Assembly: GCF_026210795.1 (NCBI RefSeq) | Contig: NC_089456.1 | Location: forward strand, 1,242,501 to 1,306,500 | Length of the DNA: 64,000 bases | Source: Rhizophagus irregularis | Taxonomy: Eukaryota > Glomeromycota > Glomeromycetes > Glomerales > Glomeraceae | Direction of reading: 5' to 3' | Part shown: positions 23,621-34,312 of the stretch, piece by piece | Layout: each line of letters begins with the position of its first letter | How positions within the stretch are numbered: position 1 is the stretch's first letter | The notes under the pieces: generated by a model | What the model was told of the DNA's origin: nothing | Seen by the model: the letters and a program-made list of their open reading frames with translations, nothing else | Database searches by the model: none | Translations under genes and position numbers: made by a program

Positions 23621-25199
23621 CAATGAGTTTTTTTAAATAGAAAGATTTAATATTATAATGTAATACTAAGTAAATTAAAGAAGTTTTTTGTTTATAATTA
23701 GGAATTTAATATTGTAATAATTAGGTAACAAAAAATATGTATTAAATTATATTTATAATATTAGAATGATATAAATAATAAATTATTTTTAAAATAATGT
23801 ATTAATGATTTGATGTTTGAGTGTAGAGTGAAATTCGGATTAATTAAGAATTGTGAAAAAATAATTATCAATAAAAATTGATTAATTTTTTTAGAAGTAT
23901 TTTTGAGAAAACTTTAATATTATGAAAATACTACAAATATTTATATTAATTAATTAATTATTTCTTATTGTTTTTAAACTTATAATCAACTTAGGAAAAA
24001 TATTTGAATCATTTAAATGTATTAGAAATCTGTTCATTTCATATATTATTATTCTTTTGATACTCATTTTATTCGATAAATTATTAATTTAACTAAACCA
24101 TTTGAATTAAGAATTTTGGTTATAATAGTCTATTATTAAATCAACAATTTCTTCAATTAATTAATTATAAAATATTGTAAAAATATCAATTTTTTTTTGA
24201 TTTTTATGAATTTGAAAAAAATTAAAAATAAATTTGGGGGAAAGAAATCGGTTCAAAAAAAGGGAAATTTCTGAAAAAAAAGGAATCTGAAAAAAATAAG
24301 TATCGAAAAAAATTAAACCTAAACGGGAAAAGAATGAGAAAAAACAAATTTTCGGTTTGAAAAAAAAACTAAACCGAAAGAAGAAAGGAAGAAATTTTTT
24401 TTTTCAGTTTGAAGGTAAATTGGATTGGAATAAATAGATCAGGTGGAGGTATGTCACGGGAATATTATGCAGAGACTAATCCAAACGTCAGATAAATTTT
24501 TTAAGTTATATAGTTTATTAGTTATATAGATTTATCAAAAAATTTATTGATTTTATTGATTTAATTACAAAATATCTATATAATTAAAACAATCTCACAA
24601 AAAAAATTCGTTAATATCAAAAAAAAATTTCACACGAATTTATTAGTTAGAAACAATATCATTGACTAAAAAAAGAATAGACTATTTTTTGGGTTAAAAA
24701 AAAAATCCAAAATTTTGATAAATTCCGATTAAAAAAAAATCCCCAATAATGATAAAAAGAGGGAAAAATTTAAAAAAAAAAAGACTAAAAAGGTAGTTTC
24801 GGTTTTTTGGTAAAAACTGAAAAAAATTATTATTAAAGAAATGGTTCGTGGTAACTAAGAGAGCGGAAATGACCACAAATAAATGCATAATCCATCAGAA
24901 TAAAAAAAAATACAGTTAAAATTTTAATTAACTGTAAATGTATTAGTTTAAAGATTTGTTATCGTAGTCAGTTAATTATGATATGATATATTAATTATGA
25001 TATGATAATTACGAAATAGATCAAACGCACACTTTTCAATGTTACACAATTCAAATTATTTATACAGGGTAATCTAAATATGACAAAATTTTTTTAATTA
25101 GATAGATTATGAAAAAACGTTACTGACCAGAGGTAGGTCATGAATTTGATAACCCTGACCGCAAGTTATTAAGAAAATGTTTTGGCATTTTTTCTTGAA
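23621..25199. other. AT-rich body of a probable non-autonomous element
   Basis: More than 75 percent A+T by eye, with many A and T runs and no coding frame. It may be the interior of the element ending at 23589. Confidence 0.3.
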
Positions 25200-25229
25200 A
25201 TTTTTATAAATAGAAATGTTTTTTATTTC

Positions 25230-25612
25230 TTCTAATGAAAAAACATTGGGTTCGATAAAAAAAAATATTGTTTTAATGAAAAAATGTCGTGTTCGACTTT
25301 TTTTTTTTTTTTTTAATGAAAAAACGTCAAACCTGACGTTTCTTATTCTTTTCTAATGGAAATCGTTGAATCAACATTTTTTTATTAAAAAACTTTTTTT
25401 TGTTTCTTTTAATGAAAAAACGTCAGATTTGATGTTTATTATTTTTTTTTAATGAAAAAACGTCAGATTTGACGCTTTTTATTTTTTTCAATGAAAGAAC
25501 GTCAGATTTGACATTTTTTATTTTTGTTTTAATGAAAAAAATCAGATTCGATGTTTTTTTATATTTTTTTAATGAAAAACACTGGGTTCAATGTTTTTTT
25601 ATTAAAAAACGT
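25230..25612 (+). repeat. Tandem array of palindromic 40-base units, 9 copies
   Basis: Each unit starts AATGAAAAAACGTCAGAT and continues TTGACGTTTTTTATTTTTTT. Starts lie at about 25233, 25275, 25315, 25354, 25411, 25451, 25490, 25531 and 25571, so spacing is 39-42 bases except one of 57. In the better copies ACGTCA..TGACGT forms a hairpin followed by a T run; the outer copies carry changes on both arms (ACATTGGGTTCGAT, ACACTGGGTTCAAT). Confidence 0.8.
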
Positions 25613-26089
25613 AATCTTTACTAAATCTTGCATTAGCATTTACACTAACCCAATTCCTCTAAACATGAACTCTTGTTATATTAATTGCAATTTATGGATA
25701 TTCGAATAACCTGGGTTTATTCGAGTTAATTATGCTCATCAGGTCGGTCGAGTCGAATATTTTCTCCAAACCCGACTTGAGTTGACCCGGTAGGAGAGCA
25801 CTAGATCAATTTAAATTAACAAAGCAATATAAATATATAAATTTGGTTTTTCAGACTGAAGCATTGTAATTAATATTATTAATAAATTGGTCACGTATGC
25901 GACTAATAAAATTATCACTATTTCATACACGGGGGTTATATTACGCAATTTTCTTTTTTTTTGATTAGTAACGCATTTTCTTTATTAACTGTTTTTATAT
26001 AAAGCAAGCAAAGATTACATTAATTTTAGAAATACATGTACATAGAGGTGAACAATTATAACGATTGAATAACCCTATAACTAACCGAT
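25613..26089. other. Intergenic, no gene seen
   Basis: Includes a slightly GC-richer patch (25690-25800, with CCCGACTTGAGTTGACCCGG) of unknown origin. No feature supported. Confidence 0.3.
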
Positions 26090-26810
26090 CTATCTATGCT
26101 CTATCCTCTCCATTGATTCCAAACGAGCCACTTCTGTAGATAAATTATTGACCTTTTCCATTTGAAGTTGAAGTTTCTTTTTAACGATCGATGCTGCCTT
26201 ATATCGCCCATTAGCTTCAAAATCCTTAAATTTGTAAAATTTCACTTTACAAAAACCAGCAATGAGCCTTGTACCAAATTTATTGTTTTCAAATTCTATA
26301 CCTCTTTTCAAAAACTGATCGCGCCGTATACGTTGTGCTTTTGTTGATTTCGTTAAAATCGCAGGATTTTTTAATTCTTTATAAAAAAAAAAGAATCATT
26401 TGCCCTAGTAACAACCTTTGTGTAAGCCATACCCAAACGTTTGGATATAATTATTTTTTCGTGACTATTAAAGGTACGTAAATATCGGTTGATATGCATT
26501 GGTGGATCTTCCACGTGACTAATTTCTTTCACGTGATGCGGACGATTTTCGTTCATTACAAAAGTGCTTGGGAAATTACATTTAATCAACCCACATGGTA
26601 AATTCCCACATAAAATCCACTAATTCCATAACTAAAACGAAAAAACGGTTTTGTTTTTCTATTGCTTTTCTCTGAAATATCCTTATATGATTTCCTTTTT
26701 CGCGCTTCAATAGCTTCATATTGTTGACTCAAAAGAGTTCTAATTCTTTCTTCTAGCTCGTGATGGAATGAATTCTTGCGTAAAAATCAACTAGTAAGAA
26801 ATTTACTAAA
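26090..26810 (-). pseudogene. Unrecognised broken gene in three frames
   Basis: Three successive minus-strand open pieces look like one former protein. About 26800-26590 gives a charged helical stretch (HHELEERIRTLLSQQYEAIEAR). About 26589-26371 gives a stretch with HINRYLRTFNSHEK and ISKRLGMAYTK. About 26370-26090 gives TKAQRIRRDQFLKRGIEF and ends in a leucine-heptad-like tail (KVNNLSTEVARLESM). The second and third pieces are separated by a run of ten T, where a single-base slip would restore the frame; the first and second also differ by one frame. No family recognised. Introns cannot be ruled out. Confidence 0.35.
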
Positions 26811-27671
26811 TTTATATTTACCATTCATATTAGTTGCATTCGAGGTGATAAATTCTGATTTCTGATAACATTTTGGGGTTATTCGTATGTATCACTAGAT
26901 TATCCTTGTCAAACAAGTAACAAAAATTTCTTCTTCAAACATTATACAAACGATTGGAACCTGCATAAGATTTCAATGGGAACTGCGTATCATACACGTA
27001 GGACAACTTAAATTCGTAAGATCTGCACGTTGTCTGATTATCCATTGATTGGTTCAATCTTCACAGATGTTGCATGAAATTCAGCAAGCTAGATTACCAA
27101 AATCGTCAGATCACGTAATGGGAAAAAAATTTTTTTCCCACAGAAAAATTTTTGAAGAAAGAAAATTATTCAAAAAGAAAGGAGGGAGGAAATACGTAAT
27201 AACAAAAAGAAAGTAAAAGTAGGAATAAACGCTATACAAAGCTAAAACAAATGGAAATTTGTGTATAATAAAATATCTATTATTAATAAGGGTTAGGTGC
27301 ATCTATTTTCTCGTCTAAAAAATTATTTTAGTGATGGCAAAAGTTTTATCGAATAAATTTCAGACCAAATACATTTGAAACTGCCCACAAAGTGATAAAA
27401 AGTCCTTTTGAGCTAACAAAACTTGTTCGGATTTTTCAAAAGCGCTCTGCGCCACACTAGTAGAAGCTGTCTTTTAATCTTTAGATTATCAATTATTACG
27501 CCAAGATTTTTTAACAAATAATGTTCTATTCCCTAAATTGGAATTTTGCCATGACTTTTTCTTTTAGAAAAATGTGATTTCTTTAAAAAATGTATTTTTT
27601 TTTAAAAAAAAAAGAATAAAAAAAACGAAATTTTTATTTTCAAATATTTTTTCTTTGGTTTTTTTTAAAAA
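26811..27671. other. Intergenic, no gene seen
   Basis: Nothing coding is visible. A run of short A- and T-rich hairpins lies at 27120-27170 and 27560-27670. Confidence 0.3.
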
Positions 27672-28320
27672 ATGACTCAAAAAAATAAACTACAAGTAAC
27701 GTATCAAAAAAAAACTACAGATAACGAATTTGAAATAAATGAACAAGTTCTTAAAGCACAAAAAATCGTAACGACATGCTAAAGAAGTTTTCCTTATGGC
27801 TATTAACTCGATAAAAAATAATCAATAGTAAGTAAAATAATTAATATAAAAAAAATATGATTTTTTTAAGTTTTGGTAATAAGATTTTATTATATAAAAT
27901 ATATTTAACATTCAAGAATGACACAATTACGGCCTTTTAAAAAAGACATACGTCAAATATGGCGAATTTATGGAAAAATAAGCAGAAATTATTGGTTGGA
28001 ACGATATGCTAGGCTCATACCGATAGAAATAAACAATATTTTAAAGGTAGTGTGTCAAATAAAATTTTCTATTAATTCTACTAATATTAGAAAACCAGGT
28101 CTTCGTGCAGGTCTAATAAAAGACACAAAAGCTCACAGATATCGCTTCTAACATAATTTCTGTAACGTGAAGAAGTTGAAGAAAATGAAGATGTTTAACA
28201 ATGAAATCAAAGCAGCTGCGGATACAACCACATCAAATATCCCGTCACGCTCGAATGTCTGGTCGCATGTCTCATCACGCTTATCCTCACCACACGTCTC
28301 GTCATCACAATCTGGTATTT
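27672..28320 (+). pseudogene. Relic exons of an unrecognised gene
   Basis: An ATG at 27672 opens a 42-codon stretch (TQKNKLQVTYQKKTTDNEF) that ends in a stop; shifting one base continues it as AKEVFLMAINSIKNNQ to about 27829, followed by a GTAAGT. A second open stretch from 27918 encodes RPFKKDIRQIWRIYGKISRN and a third from 28167 a Ser-rich segment ending at a GTATTT. The order and composition look like one former gene, but the frames do not join cleanly under GT-AG splicing. Function unknown. Confidence 0.35.
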
Positions 28321-28379
28321 ATCAATTTAATATAAAATTAAAGTTTATAAATTATCTAATAATAATTTATTCTTAAATT

Positions 28380-28570
28380 TAAACATAAAAATACTGTAGG
28401 AAACTTGCATCTATTGTAACGGTTTCCGCTGGGTAGCTGCTTACTGCGATAAAATCCCTTCCGAGTTTAAAGGTCACTACTGGTCCAGCAAATCTTACCA
28501 AGCGAAAAATTGTAAATTTAACGCCAGAAAGGAGCCATGGCTTTAAAATTTTAATTTCAAATAAATAAAT
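28380..28570 (-). other. Higher-GC patch with 71-codon open frame
   Basis: This patch is clearly richer in G+C than its surroundings and open on the minus strand (28379-28594), encoding FTIFRLVRFAGPVVTFKLG and an end in SFLQYFYV. I do not recognise it. It may be an old mobile-element fragment rather than a gene. Confidence 0.25.
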
Positions 28571-28588
28571 TTTTTTTATTTTATTTTT

Positions 28589-28789
28589 GTCCAATTGGGG
28601 TTGGACGTGTCTGATTGGGGTCAGACTTTTTTTTCATGTTTTTTTTTATATTTTTTATAATTTTTTTTTTCTTTTTGTCCAATTGGGGTTGGACGTGTCT
28701 GATTGGGGTCAGACTTTTTTTTATAATTATTTTATATTTTTTTTCTTTTTGTCCAATTGGGATTGGACGTGTCTGATCGGGAGTCAGAC
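28589..28789 (+). repeat. Three tandem double-hairpin units
   Basis: Each unit is two adjacent perfect hairpins sharing the loop TTGGGG: GTCCAATTGGGGTTGGAC then GT and CTGATTGGGGTCAG extended to GTCTGA..TCAGAC, followed by a T run. Units lie at 28589-28626, 28677-28714 and 28751-28789; the third has small changes (TTGGGA, TCGGGA loops). Spacers are T-rich and 36-50 bases long. Open frames across the array are a by-product of the repeat. Confidence 0.85.
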
Positions 28790-28802
28790 TTTTTTTTTAT
28801 AA

Positions 28803-29187
28803 TTATTTTATAATTTTTAATATAATTTTTAAAAAAATAAATTTTTTTATAAAATTACGTATGCATTACAAATGGTAATTTGAATAGGCGTATAAAGTGT
28901 TAATAAATGTACCAAAAAATGTAGAGTAACGAACCTTATGTCAATAAAATATTAAACAATTTTATGGCGTCGTTTAAAAACACGTATAACAATGTATGAA
29001 AATGCGTATGGGTTGTCTATTGAGTATTGTATGACGTAATAATATGTATGTAACATTTAAAACATGTATTGTATTAATTAATTTGCAAAGAGTAATTGAG
29101 TATAAAATGCGGATTTCATTTTTATTTAATTAATGCAAATTTTTACTTTTATAATTTACTATTGATAAAGCTATTCTAACCAATAAA
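28803..29187. other. Intergenic, no gene seen
   Basis: AT-rich, with ACGTAT and TATGTA words; no feature supported. Confidence 0.3.
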
Positions 29188-29640
29188 CTACGCTCCTTCT
29201 CTGGATAGTTCCATTACATGAACTTTTGCTTCACGTTCTCTTAATAAAATTTCACGTTTTTTTAAAGCTAGTTCCCTCTCTCGATATTCAAGCTCATTGA
29301 AATTTAAGTTTAAATTTTCTTTATTATGATTATCATCACAATTATCATCGGAATCAGAAATTGTGACAATTGTTTTGGTTTTCTTGTTTGTAACATTCGA
29401 TTTTTTAACCTGTGCATTAGCAAATATATAAAAAAAATCAATAAAATAAATCATAATTAAATAAAGTCATAATTTTTAATTACCTTTACGTTTGTTAGAC
29501 TGAACATTGCGAGCTATAGGTCCTTTGTCTCGCCCTCTATTGGGTATATTGTATGTTTTATGAATATTTAACTAAAATCATATTAAGTTACCTCTAAAAT
29601 AAGGTCCTCTTCAAAAATATTATCCATAATTTGAAATTGA
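29188..29640 (-). pseudogene. Charged coiled-coil tail of an unrecognised gene
   Basis: On the minus strand, after a good acceptor (CTAATGCACAG at about 29412), a frame encodes an acidic stretch (SDSDDNCDD) and a strongly helical R/E/L tail (ERELALKKREILLRERE), ending at 29188. Upstream pieces that look like exons (about 29516-29565, with GRDKGPIARNVQ; about 29585-29622, starting MDNIFEEDLI) do not join in frame. A very similar tail is encoded on the plus strand at 35310-35424. It is probably a repeated, partly dead family. Confidence 0.35.
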
Positions 29641-30179
29641 AAAAGAAAGTAAAGGTTCGATATGAAAAAAAATTTTGATTATCAATATTATTTATAGTTG
29701 TGTTACACAGATATACTACTATTCGTATTACTCTCAGTAAACATAATAATATCTAATTAACTACATATAATCAAACTCATTTGCATGCTCATCATACGAT
29801 TCCACAACTCGTACATAAAATGAAAGAAGCAGATAATTAAGCTTGTGAAACGCATTCTGGTATTCTGAACCTGAAATTACAAGAAAAGCTAAGAAATATC
29901 AAATATTTTTATTAAATGGAAAAATCCTTCACCGAATTTCAATATGGCGGACATTCGGATATTTGTACCTTGTGTAGAATTACACTTCAGACTAATAAAA
30001 ATATGAAAAACGTACCATTTCCATATATAGATTTCTTATAGTAAATTTTTTAAAATACACGGAATTTATCTAAAAAATGTAATCAAAAGTACAAAACGTA
30101 TCATTTCCTTATACAGATTTCTTATAGAGTTTAAGCTATATTTGCAATTTGCAATCTATCTAATTAAAAAAATTTGTAA
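29641..30179. other. Intergenic with a short direct repeat
   Basis: A segment ACGTACCATTTCC..AGATTTCTTATAG at about 30012-30042 is repeated with changes at about 30097-30127. No gene seen. Confidence 0.35.
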
Positions 30180-30344
30180 CGTTTGGATTACCTGATTCTA
30201 AATTGTGCAACCTTACATCCATTGGCCAGTTTATTACGTAACGTCGTGACGTTAAACAAATTCAAAAAAGCGAAATTTATAAGACGATCATATAATTCCA
30301 GCCAGCATTACAATCCTGGTGCGAAGCAACAGGGCTACAACTAG
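30180..30344 (+). mobile_element. Helitron-like 3' end, copy 1
   Basis: This 165-base segment is nearly identical to 32950-33111. It ends with the hairpin CCTGGTGCGAAGCAACAGG (30315-30333; arms CCTG/CAGG and TGC/GCA, loop GAA), then GGCTACAACTAG and a following T. That is the layout of a Helitron 3' terminus. Inside it the palindrome AACGTCGTGACGTT lies at about 30240-30253. No Rep/helicase gene is in the window, so this would be a non-autonomous copy. Confidence 0.6.
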
Positions 30345-30425
30345 TTTATTTAAAAAGAAATAGAAATAGAAATAATGTTCTGTGTAACGTTTATTGATCT
30401 TTATCTTGGCGCAGCGTTAATATAA

Positions 30426-30550
30426 CTATTTTGGACAGTAAATGAACTTTTTTTTAATATATATTGCTATTTTGGACAGTAAATGAACTTTTTTTTTAAT
30501 ATACATTGCTATTTTGGACAGTAAATGAACTTTTTTTTTAATATATATTG
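30426..30550 (+). repeat. Three 41-base tandem repeats in the peptidase promoter
   Basis: CTATTTTGGACAGTAAATGA followed by ACTTTTTTTTTAATATATATTG recurs at 30426, 30467 and 30509; a partial TTTTGGAC follows at about 30555. The array ends only about 35 bases before the ATG, so it lies in the core promoter or leader. Confidence 0.8.
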
Positions 30551-30585
30551 TTTCTTTTGGACTCACTTAAATTTAAAACTGCAAA

Positions 30586-32790
30586 ATGGCAAACACGGAA
30601 ACGTTGGAACGTTTTTTCAGTTACGTTGACCAAAACCAGGATCATTACGTTACTAGGTTAAGAGAAGCAGTAGCTATTCCGAGGTACATTGATAATATCT
30701 CAGAGTTTGGTTATAAATAATATTTGTGCGAGAAGAACCTTATAGTCTAATTTTAGCTCTTATTTTCAAATAAAATTTGGATGATGTTTAATGTTTAATA
30801 TAATTAAATATACATAAATAATTTTCTTGGATGAACTGAACGATAATACTATCAATTTAGTGTGAGTTCTGATGCAGATCATCGTGAAGACGTTTACCGG
30901 ATGGGCGATTGGCTCATCGGGTTGTTCAAGCAACTTAATATTAGGTGTGAAAATTTTGCGATTTTGTCTTATCTTTATAATATTTGATATCAATTATTAT
31001 TTTTTTTTTTACGGATAGCTATGAAGCTGCTGAACCAGGCACTCATGTGCTAGATGGTAAAACTTTGAAATTGCCACCTATCTTGTTGGGTACTTATGGC
31101 AATGATCCTAATAAAAAAACTATCTTGGTATATGGACACTATGATGTTCAACCGGTAGGGAATCTTTTTCTTTCTAAATAAAAATTATGAAATCGTTTTA
31201 CGTAATAAATTTGTGATAATTAATATTCTGCTTCAAGGCTCTAATTGAAGATGGCTGGAGATCAGATCCTTGGAAGCTAACTGAAGATTCTACTGGTCGT
31301 TTAGTAGGTCGTGGATCCTCAGATGACAAAGGTCCAATTATTGGTTGGCTTAATGCAATTGAAGCACATCAAAAAGCTGGAATTGAATTTCCAGTAAACT
31401 TAAAGATCTGTTTTGAAGGTAATCAAATTAATTAACATTCTTTAAATATACTATAAAACTTTAAAATTATTTGTTTATTAATTTAAGGAATGGAGGAGAA
31501 TGAATCCGAAGGATTAGATGATTTAATTCTACGAGAGGCTAATAGATATTTTAAAGGCGTAGATGCAGTTTGCATCTCTGATAATTATTGGTTGGGTGTC
31601 ACAAAACCATGTTTGACTTACGGTTTACGCGTATGTAGTTAATATAATTTGTGCTGATAGTTGTAATAATGAAAAGGATATCCTACTCATCATTCATATA
31701 TTCTTTTTTTAAGGGCATTTCTTATTTTAAAGTCACAGTTTCTGGTCCAGGGCGAGACCTTCATTCTGGAGTCTTTGGTGGTACTGTTTATGAGCCTATG
31801 ACGGATCTGATTATTTTATTCAGTAAATTAGTTACTTCGGATGGAAAAATATTGATTCCTGGAATCAATGACGACGTAGCGGAATTAACAGGTAAGAAAT
31901 CATTATTTTGTTACTTGTTTATTAAAATATTAACAGTTTTAATATTTTAGATGAGGAAAAGGAAACTTATAAGGCAATTGAGTTCAAAATACAAGATCTT
32001 CAATCTGCTATCGAATCTCAAACTAATCTATTCGATAACGAAACTCAAACTTTACAAGCTCGGTAATTACTTCTGCTAGTACTAAAAAACGGAAATGATT
32101 GTCATTAATTAACTAATTTTCTGTTACATTAGCTGGCGCTATCCGTCACTATCTATACACGGCATTGAAGGAGCATTTTCTGCACCCGGAGTTAAAACTG
32201 TATTACCTTGTAAAGTTTCTGGCAAATTCTCAATTCGTTCAGTTCCAAACATGGACCCTGATAAAGTTACAGCTTGTGTTGAAAAATATTTAAAAGAAGA
32301 ATTTGCTAAACTGGGCAGTAAGAATAAACTTAATATAGAAAGTTTACATGGTGCCAAAGCATGGGTTTCAAGTCCAAATCACTGGAATTTTGGTTTGTTT
32401 AATATTTATCTTTTAGAAGAAAAACATGAGTGTAAATAAAGTATTATTAATATAATGAATGATTTTTCACAGTCGCAGCAGCTAAAGCTGTTGAAAAAGT
32501 TTTTAAGTGCAAACCTGATCTGACACGTGAAGGAGGTTCCATTCCCGTTACTCTTACTTTCCAAGACGCGCTAAATAAGAATGTTCTTTTGCTTCCAATG
32601 GGTAGAGGAGACGACGTAAGAATTATTTATATCCTCAGTTATTGATTAATAATTATATTAACCATCTTTTTTTTTAATTCCATAGGGCGCTCATTCGACA
32701 AATGAAAAACTTGATCGATCTAATTATATTCAAGGAATCAAACTGCTTGGTACTTATTTACATGAAGTAGCTGCTGTTAAATCTACTTAA
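30586..32790 (+). CDS. DUG1: Cys-Gly metallodipeptidase (DUG1/CNDP2-type, M20)
   Basis: Ten exons (30586-30683, 30861-30944, 31019-31154, 31238-31418, 31488-31630, 31714-31891, 31951-32062, 32133-32392, 32473-32615, 32686-32790) give about 479 residues, matching yeast Dug1 and human CNDP2 in length. Metal ligands of the M20 family are all present: H101 in YGHYDVQP, the Asp in GSSDDKG (about 135), the acid pair in GMEENESEG (169-170), the Asp in SDNYWLG and H448 in [10 protein letters not shown]. The lid domain includes [11 protein letters not shown]. The enzyme is a cytosolic di-zinc or di-manganese dipeptidase that cleaves Cys-Gly and other dipeptides, the last step in glutathione breakdown. 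AATAAA at 32873-32878 is a probable poly-A signal. The gene is bracketed by two Helitron-like 3' ends, but its exons are intact and evenly spaced. Confidence 0.95.
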
Positions 32791-32949
32791 GTCATCGTTT
32801 GCTTAGTTTATTAGTTTTTAAACGTAGTCTTTAAGGCATGCATTATATTGATTGTTATTTGTAGTTATAATTAATAAAGTAGTTTTTTTAAAAAAAATAT
32901 TGTTTCAGAAATACTTAAGTTATTGAGCTTGTTTTGATAAACAAGAAAC

Positions 32950-33111
32950 TTGTTTGGATTACCTGTATAAATAAATTCTAAATTGTGCAACCTTATCCAT
33001 TGGCCAGTTTATTACGTAACGTCGTGACGTTAAACAAATTCAAAAAAGCGAAATTTATAAGACGATCATATAATTCCAGCCAGTGGTGCGAAGCAACAGG
33101 GCTACAACTAG
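32950..33111 (+). mobile_element. Helitron-like 3' end, copy 2
   Basis: Near-identical to 30180-30344, same orientation. Compared with copy 1 it carries a small change near its start (an extra TATAAATAAAT-like stretch) and a 13-base deletion that removes the outer left arm of the hairpin, leaving TGGTGCGAAGCAACAGGG, then CTACAACTAG and a T. The damaged hairpin suggests it is the older or inactive copy. Confidence 0.6.
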
Positions 33112-33180
33112 TAACAAATTAAATAAATAATTCCAGTGATTCTTAATATAACAGAATAGTATAAATACGTACTTCATTTA
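33112..33180. other. Short spacer
   Basis: AT-rich; nothing supported. Confidence 0.3.
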
Positions 33181-33435
33181 AATATTTTCTGATCCATTTA
33201 ACCTTTTCATAGCAACGGTTATGTGCTCAGGCTCTTTTTTTCCAATTTCCATCATAGTTTTTGATTCATGTTGCAGAATACATTTTTGCGAACAATTTCT
33301 TTTATACCTTTCAAGAAATTTATAAACATGAATTTATTTACTATCTCTTACATTATACATTGTATCTTTTATAAACTTATCAGTATCAGGATTTCATAAT
33401 TTTCACTTAAAGGTTTATTTCAATACGAACAATTT
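33181..33435 (-). pseudogene. Relic of a TKL kinase N-terminal part
   Basis: On the minus strand the pieces run in the same order as in the kinase gene at 52987-57161. A CSY fragment of the knuckle (33421-33432) comes first, then KFIKDTMYN (33350-33379), then VAMKRLNGSENI (33181-33216), the strand with the ATP lysine. They lie in different frames with stops between, and the glycine loop is not recognisable. This is a decayed copy of one N-lobe unit. Confidence 0.65.
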
Positions 33436-34312
33436 TTTGATCCGCTGATTATTTCTGAAATTTATTCAGAATTTTTAGAACTTTTTTTTTTTTTGAATGA
33501 AATTTTTTTTTTATACTTGTAAGTTACTAAAAAGGATACGACTATTTTTTTTTTTTTTGAGCCATACTTTTTCCGACGCATTTTGATTGTTTACTACTCG
33601 TTTCACTTGCGGAAGCTTTATTTAACTACAGTATGAAACAGAAATGGAATATCTCTGCTAGTGATAATGCAAGTCCCAAAAAATAAGAAAATTCATGTTG
33701 AACATGAGTGATATATGAAAAAAATCTCAGTATTGATCAAATTCAGGTGCCATTAAGCTCCCTAAATTGCAAACTTCGTTTCATCAAAATGTCACGTTGT
33801 GTATGTAAGATCACTTGTGATTTTTTAGATTCAATAATCGCGTAACTTGGTTGGAGCAATTACATAATTTTTCAAAAGTGGCGTGGAAAATTTTTTAAAC
33901 TATTTGATCATTTCCACATTTAAAGAATTTTTTATGATCCGATTAATCACATTACCATATTAAGTTTACAAAAAAAAATAACTGGTTTCTTTTGAGTAAA
34001 TATATATAAATATCGGCAAAAAAAATATCTTTTCCCACAACAAAATTCAGTAAAAAAAAAATTATCTCTTCCCGTAAAAAAAAATCTTTTCCCACAACAA
34101 ATTTCCTATAAATCTCACGTCCATATCAGAAACTTTTATATCAACAACTTTACGAAGATTTATTAAACTTTTATTTGGGTTCTGATAGTGTTGTTTTAAT
34201 AATAATTCTTTTTTTATTGTAAGTTGATTCCACATAATTTTGATAAATACATTCATTCGTTTAAAGACTGAAATTTTCTGACTTTAACTACAGAACGTAG
34301 TTTCAATTTAAT
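33436..34312. other. Intergenic, no gene seen
   Basis: Long T and A runs (33481-33492, 33546-33559) and unremarkable AT-rich DNA. A minus-strand open frame at 34062-34256 has no features. Confidence 0.3.

Noticed and set aside
25230-25612. CRISPR-like array
   Set aside because: Units are contiguous and degenerate with no unique spacers, no cas genes are present, and the genome is eukaryotic.
28589-28789. Bacterial-type terminators (hairpin plus T run)
   Set aside because: The gene structure of the window is eukaryotic; hairpin plus T here is better described as a repeat of unknown function.
28587-28802. 71-codon open frame with repeated WTCLIG and TFF
   Set aside because: Generated by the three hairpin units; the same DNA repeat fully explains the protein repeat.
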